Source: DAIDKA01 sp035487155
Lineage (GTDB): Bacteria > Pseudomonadota > Gammaproteobacteria > Steroidobacterales > Steroidobacteraceae
Direction of reading: 5' to 3'
DNA length: 64,000 bases
Assembly (NCBI GenBank): GCA_035487155.1
Contig: DATHMK010000011.1
Location: 41,079-105,078, forward strand
Below, piece by piece: positions 58,703 through 64,000 of this stretch. The first letter of the stretch is position 1; each line of letters starts with the position of its first letter. Under the pieces are notes generated by a model that worked only from the letters and a program-made list of their open reading frames with translations, was not told where the DNA came from and searched no databases. A program made the position numbers and the translations under genes.

Positions 58703-59250
58703 ACTCAGCCGCGCGCTTCAGCGCCCTCACGCGCCTGCTGCACTGGCTGATGGCAGTGCTGGTGCTGGCCATGCTGTTCATCGGTGTCGGCATGGTGTCC
58801 ACGGTGTCGCCCCGTTATCACGGACTCATCGCCATCCACCGGCCGCTCGGGATCGCCATTCTGGTGCTGGTGATCATTCGGCTCATCAACCGTGTGCGCA
58901 ACCCAGGCCCCGCCCTGCCGGCGCATCTGAGCCGGCTGGAACGTCTGGCCGCGAAGGCCTCGCAGTGGCTGCTGTATTCGCTGATGATCCTGCTGCCGCT
59001 GGTGGGCTGGGGCATGCTTTCGGCACAACGCTACCCGGTGGTGCTGCTGGGTGCCGTGCATCTGCCGCCCATACTGCCGCACGATGCCGCGCTGTACGCG
59101 CTGCTGCGCCAAACCCACACGCTGCTGGCGTACGCCTTGTTCGCGACCTTCATCGCGCACTTCGGGGCGGCGCTGGTGCACGCACTGATCTACCGCGACG
59201 GGGTGTTCGCCAGCATGTCACCCTGGCGGCGTCGGGCAGGCCGCCCTTAA
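58699..59250 (+). CDS. Cytochrome b561
   Basis: 183 residues with four transmembrane helices. Heme-binding His candidates are His15 (LTRLLHWLMA), His41 or His47 (RYHGLIAIHRPLG), and His residues in QTHTLLAYALFATFIAHFGAA. The ending LIYRDGVFASMSPWRR is the YceJ/CybB-type signature. It takes electrons from quinol and probably passes them to the periplasmic catalase-like partner, whose gene overlaps it by 4 bp. Confidence 0.93.
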   Translation: MNSAARFSALTRLLHWLMAVLVLAMLFIGVGMVSTVSPRYHGLIAIHRPLGIAILVLVIIRLINRVRNPGPALPAHLSRLERLAAKASQWLLYSLMILLPLVGWGMLSAQRYPVVLLGAVHLPPILPHDAALYALLRQTHTLLAYALFATFIAHFGAALVHALIYRDGVFASMSPWRRRAGRP

Positions 59251-59257
59251 GCCGGCC

Positions 59258-59695
59258 TCAGTTCTGCCAGGGCAAGGGCGGGTAGATATGCACGTCGTTG
59301 CGCTGCCCGAGGTCCTTGAGACGCTGGCGCCATGCGGCCTCATTCAGGCCGGACTCGAGCTTGCCGCTCACGGTGTCAAGAATGAAGTAGCGCGTGTCCG
59401 CCGTCCCGGTAAAGTCAAGGTCGTTGGTGATCTCATGGCTGGGAGGCACCGTCATGCCCTCGGCGCCGATGACGTACTGGCCGGAGACGGCATAGGCCGC
59501 GATGGTGGCGGGAAGCAATCGGCTGCCGTCATGTTTGACGAGCTTGGTTTGTCCGCCCTTGTCGGGCTGCAGATAGAAGCTGTTCGGCAGCACCACGACC
59601 GGGCCGGTCACCGAACTGGCGAAGGCATTCAGCGTGAGCAGGAGCAGGCAGGCACAGACCAGGGGGCGCGGCAGCCAGGCGGGACGTGCAGACAT
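59258..59695 (-). CDS. Exported protein of unknown function
   Basis: 145 residues from the ATG at 59695. The signal peptide (PLVCACLLLLTLNAFASS) is followed by a compact beta-rich protein, VTGPVVVLPNSFYLQPDKGG, LLPATIAAYAVSGQYVIGAE and YFILDTVSGKLESGLNEAAW. The last part resembles a DUF3997/CpcD-like exported region, but I do not recognise a family. It is convergent with cytochrome b561 (7 bp between stops) and divergent from the DGPF gene. Confidence 0.7.
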   Translation of the reverse strand: MSARPAWLPRPLVCACLLLLTLNAFASSVTGPVVVLPNSFYLQPDKGGQTKLVKHDGSRLLPATIAAYAVSGQYVIGAEGMTVPPSHEITNDLDFTGTADTRYFILDTVSGKLESGLNEAAWRQRLKDLGQRNDVHIYPPLPWQN

Positions 59696-59822
59696 GATGT
59701 CGATTCTCAATGCAAAAACCAACAATCAGGATATCTAACCTGTGCCGCCAGTTCCAAGGGGCGCGGCGCGGTTCCGCTGCCGGCGAACCGCAAGTTCGGG
59801 CAAAAGTTTTTTTCACAAACGG

Positions 59823-59851
59823 TGTCGAAATCAGCCGCCGCGGTTCGTCGA
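59823..59851 (+). promoter_or_regulatory. ECF-type promoter of the DGPF-sigma operon
   Basis: TGTCGA (59823-59828) and CGTCGA (59846-59851) are separated by 17 bp. This -35/-10 look is typical of promoters read by ECF sigma factors and differs from the housekeeping type. Transcription would begin about 75 bases before the DGPF start at 59934, which has its own ribosome-binding site AAAAGGA. Autoregulation by the encoded sigma factor is likely. As I recall, TGTCGA is the -35 reported for this sigma group, but I could not check it. Confidence 0.5.
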
Positions 59852-59933
59852 CTCTGCAACGGGTCAGCTGTCGGGCCCGCTTTTGAACCCACTGCTGAAC
59901 AGTCGTAACACATTGTTTTAAAAGGATACCAGC

Positions 59934-60371
59934 ATGAAAGTCATGGTAATGGTGAAAGCGACCCCCACGAGCGAGGCGGGGATCATGCCCAGCGAGGCGC
60001 TGCTCACGGCCATGGGCCGGTTCAACGAGGAACTGGTCAAGGCCGGCGTGATGCTCGCCGGAGAAGGACTGCATCCGAGCCGCCGCGGCAAGCGCGTTAG
60101 GTTCAATGGCGCCCAGCGTACTGTCACCGACGGCCCCTTTACCGAAACCAAGGAACTGGTGGCAGGTTTCTGGCTCTGGCAGGTCAAGTCGATCGAAGAG
60201 GCCATTGAATGGGTAAAGCGCTGCCCGAACCCCATGCCCGAGGAATCGGAGATCGAAATTCGTCCGCTGTTTGAAGCCGCCGACTTTGGTGCGGAGTTCA
60301 CGCCCGAACTGCAGTCCCGCGATGCGCAGCTGCGCAACCGGATCGATGGCGCAAAATCAGGCCATGACTGA
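59934..60371 (+). CDS. DGPF/YCII family protein
   Basis: 145 residues. The DGPF motif is present (VTDGPFTETKELVAGFWLWQ) and the N-terminus MKVMVMVKATPTSEAGIMPS is family-typical. DGPF proteins have a dimeric ferredoxin-like fold and are nearly always encoded with ECF42-type sigma factors, which control them. Their reaction is unknown. The stop overlaps the start of the sigma factor gene by 8 bases. Confidence 0.94.
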   Translation: MKVMVMVKATPTSEAGIMPSEALLTAMGRFNEELVKAGVMLAGEGLHPSRRGKRVRFNGAQRTVTDGPFTETKELVAGFWLWQVKSIEEAIEWVKRCPNPMPEESEIEIRPLFEAADFGAEFTPELQSRDAQLRNRIDGAKSGHD

Positions 60372-61632
60372 GTCGCCGATTCAACGCACCATCGAGGCAG
60401 TCTGGCGCATGGAGTCGGCCAAGATCATCGCCAGGCTGACTCGCATGCTGCGCCAGGTCGGGCTGGCCGAGGAGTTTGCCCAGGACGCGCTGGTGAGCGC
60501 GCTTGAACAATGGCCGCGCGCGGGGATCCCGGACAATCCCGCCGCCTGGCTGATGACGACCGCCAGGAATCGTGCCCTGGACGAACTGCGCCGTCGCAAG
60601 CTCCTCGAGCGCCACAGCGATGCCATCGCCTACGAGGCACCCATCGGTCGGACGGCCCCCGCCCAACCCGACATGGCCGCCGATGATGACATCGGCGATG
60701 ATCTGCTGCGGCTGATGTTCATTGTCTGCCATCCGATGCTCGCCACCGAAGCGCGTACCGCCTTGACGCTGCGCACGCTTGCGGGCCTGAGCACGGCCGA
60801 GATCGCCCGTGCATTTCTGGTGCCCGAGCCCACCATCGCCCAACGCATCGTGCGCGCCAAGCGCACGCTATCCGAGGCGCATGTGCCCTTCGAAGTGCCG
60901 CGCGAGGCCGAAAGAACCGCGCGAGTGGCATCAATTCTGGAGGTGATTTACCTCCTGTTCAATGAAGGCTATGCGGCCACCGGCGGCGCGGACTGGATGC
61001 GCCCTGCCTTGTGCGAGGAGGCGCTGCGTCTGGGTCGTATCCTCGCGCAGCTTTTGCCCCGCGAAGCCGAGGTGCATGGCCTGGTGGCCCTGATGGAAAT
61101 TCAAAGTTCGCGCATCGGCGCGCGCAGCGCTGCCAACGGTGAGCCGGTCCTGCTCTTGGAGCAGAACCGCGGCCGCTGGAATCATCTGCTGATACGACGC
61201 GGCCTGGACGCCCTTGAGCGCGCCGAACAGCTGGACGGTCCGTCCGGCCCCTATACCCTGCAAGCCGCGATCGCCGCTTGTCATGCCCGGGCGGCGCGCG
61301 CCGTGGACACCGACTGGGCGCAGATCGTGGCGCTCTACGATGCGCTGTTGCAGCTGCAACCCTCGCCGGTCGTTGCGCTCAACCGTGCCGTGGCCGTCGC
61401 GATGGCCTATGGACCGGCGCAGGGCCTGCAGATCGTGGATGCAATCGCCACTGGCAACCAATTGGCGCATTACCACCTGCTGCCCAGTGTGCGCGGCGAT
61501 CTGCTGGAAAAACTCGGTCGCTTCGCCGAGGCGCGGGTGGAGTTTTCCCGCGCGGCCGGGCTTACGCACAATGCCCGCGAAAGAACCCTGCTGCTGGGCC
61601 GCGCGGCGGCCTGCGGCTCAGCGGCGCAATAG
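60364..61632 (+). CDS. ECF42-type RNA polymerase sigma factor with long C-terminal extension
   Basis: 422 residues from the ATG at 60364. Sigma region 2 has AQDALVSALEQWPRAGIPDN and PAAWLMTTARNRALDELRRRK. Region 4 has LTLRTLAGLSTAEIARAFLV and PEPTIAQRIVRAKRTL. After about residue 190 a 230-residue TPR-like domain follows (SILEVIYLLFNEGYAATGG, QIVALYDALLQLQPSPVVAL, HYHLLPSVRGDLLEKLGRF), typical of the ECF42 group, where it is required for activity in place of an anti-sigma factor. It is coupled to the DGPF gene and likely drives the promoter at 59823. Confidence 0.95.
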   Translation: MTESPIQRTIEAVWRMESAKIIARLTRMLRQVGLAEEFAQDALVSALEQWPRAGIPDNPAAWLMTTARNRALDELRRRKLLERHSDAIAYEAPIGRTAPAQPDMAADDDIGDDLLRLMFIVCHPMLATEARTALTLRTLAGLSTAEIARAFLVPEPTIAQRIVRAKRTLSEAHVPFEVPREAERTARVASILEVIYLLFNEGYAATGGADWMRPALCEEALRLGRILAQLLPREAEVHGLVALMEIQSSRIGARSAANGEPVLLLEQNRGRWNHLLIRRGLDALERAEQLDGPSGPYTLQAAIAACHARAARAVDTDWAQIVALYDALLQLQPSPVVALNRAVAVAMAYGPAQGLQIVDAIATGNQLAHYHLLPSVRGDLLEKLGRFAEARVEFSRAAGLTHNARERTLLLGRAAACGSAAQ

Positions 61633-61657
61633 GCCCCCGCGGCATGGCCGCGGGGGC
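61633..61657. terminator. Strong hairpin between convergent genes
   Basis: GCCCCCGCGGC and GCCGCGGGGGC form a perfect 11-bp stem with the 3-base loop ATG. It lies directly after the sigma-factor stop and 12 bp before the stop of the convergent dehydrogenase gene, so it can end transcription from both sides. No T-tract is seen. Confidence 0.7.
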
Positions 61658-61668
61658 GCCCCGGCGGC

Positions 61669-62781
61669 TCAGGTGCGGTAGGACGTGCGCTTCTCGAAGC
61701 GGTGCACGATCTCGCGCGGATAGATGCCCGTATGACGGGTCCGCAGTTCGATCGGCAGACGCTCCGGGGGCACCGGCTCATCCGGGCAGGACTGCAGGAT
61801 GGCATTGAAGCGCTCTTCCATGCCGTCCTTGAACTCGGTATGCGAGATGATGAACAGATCATTGTTGCGGATGCCGTTCACGACGCGCTCGCCGGCCTCC
61901 AGCGGACTCATCAGCCCCGCCCCAAAGGCTGGACGCGGCCGGCCATCCGGCCCCGGGGGCGGAGGTGGACGCGAGCCTGGCGGCAGGTTGTCGGTGCTGA
62001 CACCGCCCGGACAGAACGCGGATGTGCCGATGTTGGTCCCCTCCAGTTCGATGCGCAGCGCTTCCATGATGGCGACCGCCGCGAACTTGGTTGAGGTATA
62101 GACCCCTGCCGTGACCGCCGGCAGCAGTCCACTCATCGATGCCGTGGTGACGAAGTGACCGCCTTCGTTGTGCTCCTTCATGTGCGGCAGGATCACCGAG
62201 ACGCTGTTGTAGATGGCACCGAAGTTCACATCGATCGAGTTCTGCCACTCCGCGGCGGTGGCCTCGCTCGCCTTGGCAAACGTCTTGATGCCGGCGTTGT
62301 TCACCACCACATGCAGCTTGCCGTACTTGGCCTTCACCGCCTCCAGCAGCTTGACCCAGCCATCGCGTCCCACCACATCGTGCATGACGGGGAAGACCGG
62401 CGCGTCCTTCGCAAACAGCGGCAGAGCCAAAGCCAGGCGCTTCTCATTGCGATAGCCGATGACGACATTCATGCCGGCATTGGAACAGGCCCGGGCGATG
62501 CCCAGCCCGATGCCATCGGATGAGGCGGTGATGTAGGCGGTCTTGCCCTTGAGGTCACTCAGCGGCGGCGCCTGGGAGAGTTTGGGTTCCGGCGGTGGCG
62601 GGGGCCGCGCCCCCGGCGGTGGGCCGCCTGCCTGTTGCGCGCCTGCCGGCGCGCTGGCGCCCAGGCCCGCGAGCAGCGTCGCCGCACCGGCGCCCGCGGC
62701 CAGCGCGCCGAGGAATCTGCGCCGATCACTGATCGCCGAGTCGATCTCCGCCGACTGCCCGGCTGGCTCCTTCGTTGTCAT
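61669..62781 (-). CDS. Tat-exported short-chain dehydrogenase/reductase
   Basis: 370 residues from the ATG at 62781, preceded by GGGGGACGT. An N-terminal twin-arginine signal (DRRRFLGALAAGAGAATLLA) is unusual, because most SDR enzymes are cytoplasmic. A Pro/Gly-rich linker (about 55-85) follows. The Rossmann fold has the nucleotide motif ITASSDGIGLGIARAC, NNAG in VVVNNAGIKTF, Ser in TTASMSGLL, and the catalytic YTSTK. A further Pro/Gly-rich loop (PPGSRPPPPPGPDG) precedes a C-terminal tail. It uses NAD(P)H to oxidise or reduce an alcohol, probably in the periplasm, or is delivered there with its cofactor already bound. The substrate is unknown. Confidence 0.9.
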   Translation of the reverse strand: MTTKEPAGQSAEIDSAISDRRRFLGALAAGAGAATLLAGLGASAPAGAQQAGGPPPGARPPPPPEPKLSQAPPLSDLKGKTAYITASSDGIGLGIARACSNAGMNVVIGYRNEKRLALALPLFAKDAPVFPVMHDVVGRDGWVKLLEAVKAKYGKLHVVVNNAGIKTFAKASEATAAEWQNSIDVNFGAIYNSVSVILPHMKEHNEGGHFVTTASMSGLLPAVTAGVYTSTKFAAVAIMEALRIELEGTNIGTSAFCPGGVSTDNLPPGSRPPPPPGPDGRPRPAFGAGLMSPLEAGERVVNGIRNNDLFIISHTEFKDGMEERFNAILQSCPDEPVPPERLPIELRTRHTGIYPREIVHRFEKRTSYRT

Positions 62782-62911
62782 ACGTCCCCCTGCCTGTCGT
62801 GATTGGTAGGCACGCAGTCTATCCGGCTTGGGGTCGATCGAGGCCACCGTCCCCGTCGTCGCTGCTTTTCCGCGCCGGGCCGAAGACTAAAAATGCAGCG
62901 GGATCATCGTG

Positions 62912-63646
62912 TTACTGCGATGCCGGCGGCCGTCCGAAGGCTTCGCCGCCCGCTCTCGGACTGGGCGGCGGCATCGGTCTGCCGGTGACCGGATTGGGAT
63001 AGTGATAGGGCTCGATGTAGTAGTTCGGAAACGTCAGATAGATCACCGTGGGCGGCAGATCCGGCCACGGCGGCCATTTCTCCGGATAGGTGTTCAGAAT
63101 CGTGTTGTCCAACCAGCCGACCTTGTAGCCCGAATACATGTTGAACGGGCCGTGCAGTTTCTGGAACTGCCACACGCCGTTGATCTTGACGAATTTGTCT
63201 TCGTAGTAATTGTGGCCCCAGCCACCTGAACTCATCACGAAGGCGATGCAGCGCACGGCGGCGGTCACACCGTCGGGATTGATGGTGGGCAGGCATTGGA
63301 ACTGCTGGTGATCGATCAGGGACCCGTCGCGAGGACCGATGGGACCCAACCCGACATGCATGTATTCGAACACGCGCGCGCGGCCGAGAAACACACCCTT
63401 GCCGCCGATCTCCAGGGTTGCATCAGGCGCGAACAGATCCGCCAGGTAATGCCACTGGGCCTTGTCCACGTAGTAACCGTAGGCGTCCTGCACGATCTCG
63501 ACATCGGTCAGATCCTGCAGGCGCTGGATGCGATCGCCGAGACTGTTCAGCTGTTTCTCGATGCCCTGCAGCTGCTCGCTCCCCTGCGCATGAGCGGCCA
63601 CAGTCCAGAACCAGGCCAGTGCCATCACACTGAGTATTCTACGCAT
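62912..63646 (-). CDS. Exported NTF2-like (SnoaL) protein with Pro-rich C-terminal tail
   Basis: 244 residues with a signal peptide (LSVMALAWFWTVAAHAQG) and a short coiled-coil (about 22-46). The NTF2 fold has DVEIVQDAYGYYVDKAQWHY, LADLFAPDATLEIGGKGVF and YYEDKFVKINGVWQFQKLHG. After it comes a tail of about 75 residues with PPTVIYLTFPNYYIEPYHYP and PNPVTGRPMPPP. The tail is shared with the next gene upstream (PTLVYQSFPKLQIVPYHYAN then NPVSGKPTPG), so the two are recent duplicates. It may bind a hydrophobic ligand in the periplasm. The gene start is 3 bp from the stop of its paralogue. Confidence 0.85.
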   Translation of the reverse strand: MRRILSVMALAWFWTVAAHAQGSEQLQGIEKQLNSLGDRIQRLQDLTDVEIVQDAYGYYVDKAQWHYLADLFAPDATLEIGGKGVFLGRARVFEYMHVGLGPIGPRDGSLIDHQQFQCLPTINPDGVTAAVRCIAFVMSSGGWGHNYYEDKFVKINGVWQFQKLHGPFNMYSGYKVGWLDNTILNTYPEKWPPWPDLPPTVIYLTFPNYYIEPYHYPNPVTGRPMPPPSPRAGGEAFGRPPASQ

Positions 63647-63649
63647 GAC

Positions 63650-64000
63650 TTACTCGTGCTCGCCCGGCGTGGGTTTGCCGCTGACGGGATTGGCGTAGTG
63701 ATACGGCACGATCTGCAGCTTGGGGAATGACTGGTAAACCAGGGTGGGCGGCTGGTCGGGCGGCACGCTGGTACTGGGCGGATCCATCGGATATGGCTTG
63801 GCCACCCATCCCTTGTCGTAGTCTCCCCAGAAGGTCACGTAGTAGTGCAGCTTGCTGAACTTCCAGGTGCCCTGGTCGTTGACGTATTCGTTCTCGTAGA
63901 TGCCGCCGCCCCAGCGCCCTTTGCCGCCGCGGGACAGCTGCACGTCACTGCGCCAGCGTGCCTTCGCAGTCCGGTTGTCATCGGATACATTGATGATCGG
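63650..64000 (-). CDS. NTF2-like exported protein paralogue, 5' end outside the window
   Basis: 116 residues are visible in frame to the window edge; the start lies beyond base 64000. IYENEYVNDQGTWKFSKLHY and YVTFWGDYDKGWVAKPYPMD match the second half of the neighbouring NTF2-like protein, and the tail PPTLVYQSFPKLQIVPYHYA, NPVSGKPTPGEHE matches its C-terminus. The two genes are in tandem and probably in one operon. Nothing more can be said about the missing N-terminal half. Confidence 0.82.
   Translation of the reverse strand, partial: PIINVSDDNRTAKARWRSDVQLSRGGKGRWGGGIYENEYVNDQGTWKFSKLHYYVTFWGDYDKGWVAKPYPMDPPSTSVPPDQPPTLVYQSFPKLQIVPYHYANPVSGKPTPGEHE

Noticed and set aside
1..64000. CRISPR arrays, tRNA or rRNA genes, insertion sequences, integrases
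   Set aside because: I looked for regular direct repeats, cloverleaf-like segments and transposase motifs and saw none.

Overview
The window is a continuous stretch of GC-rich, gene-dense bacterial chromosome. It has no rRNA, tRNA, insertion sequence, phage gene or CRISPR array that I could find. The gene content points to a Gammaproteobacterium of the Steroidobacter/Nevskia kind. Pointers are a DUF2058 (YaiL-type) protein, a RutE-like nitroreductase, an EmrAB-type pump with its own outer-membrane channel, an NsrR-like regulator, and a large stock of secreted DUF1552/DUF1592/DUF6152/DUF1800/DUF1501 proteins together with PQQ dehydrogenases. This placement is inference; there is no phylogenetic marker that settles it.

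Layout. 1-11.1 kb is mostly central metabolism: a truncated alpha-glucan phosphorylase, a nitroreductase, methylmalonate-semialdehyde dehydrogenase, small exported or unknown proteins packed unusually tightly (5.4-7.2 kb), and PEP carboxylase. 11.1-23.0 kb is a periplasmic redox island: a TonB-dependent receptor, a diheme cytochrome, a beta-propeller of the type associated with PQQ catabolism, OsmC, an NsrR-like repressor sitting on a recognisable operator, a secreted heme-c protein, and two divergent PQQ dehydrogenases. The first carries the Asp-X-Asp signature of lanthanide-dependent enzymes. 23.0-30.2 kb holds small proteins, a FAH-family hydrolase translationally coupled to a CecR-type TetR regulator, and a divergent EmrA-EmrB-NodT tripartite pump. 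30.4-35.4 kb is a signalling pair: a REC-PAS-GGDEF-EAL protein coupled to a BarA-like hybrid kinase.

35.4-39.6 kb carries an MFS transporter, an isochorismatase-like hydrolase and a tandem glycine riboswitch ahead of a DadA/glycine-oxidase-type flavoenzyme. 39.7-49.3 kb is the most unusual part. A four-gene minus-strand operon (DUF1592 cytochrome, DUF1552 Tat protein, DUF6152 protein, secreted ankyrin protein) is flanked on both sides by a duplicated two-gene operon of related secreted proteins of unknown function. 49.3-54.1 kb has a tannase/feruloyl-esterase with a coupled DsbA-like protein, then a divergent thioredoxin/SnoaL/aldehyde-dehydrogenase operon. 54.1-64.0 kb has a DUF1800/DUF1501 pair, an AlkD-like repair protein, a catalase-like protein coupled to cytochrome b561, a DGPF protein coupled to an ECF42-type sigma factor behind a likely ECF promoter, a Tat-exported short-chain dehydrogenase and two tandem NTF2-like exported proteins, the second cut by the window edge.

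Together the genes describe a soil or freshwater heterotroph that oxidises alcohols, aldehydes and plant or aromatic compounds in the periplasm. It feeds electrons into c-type cytochromes and appears to invest heavily in secreted proteins of unknown function. Start codons were chosen from ribosome-binding sites and signal peptides and are noted where they matter.
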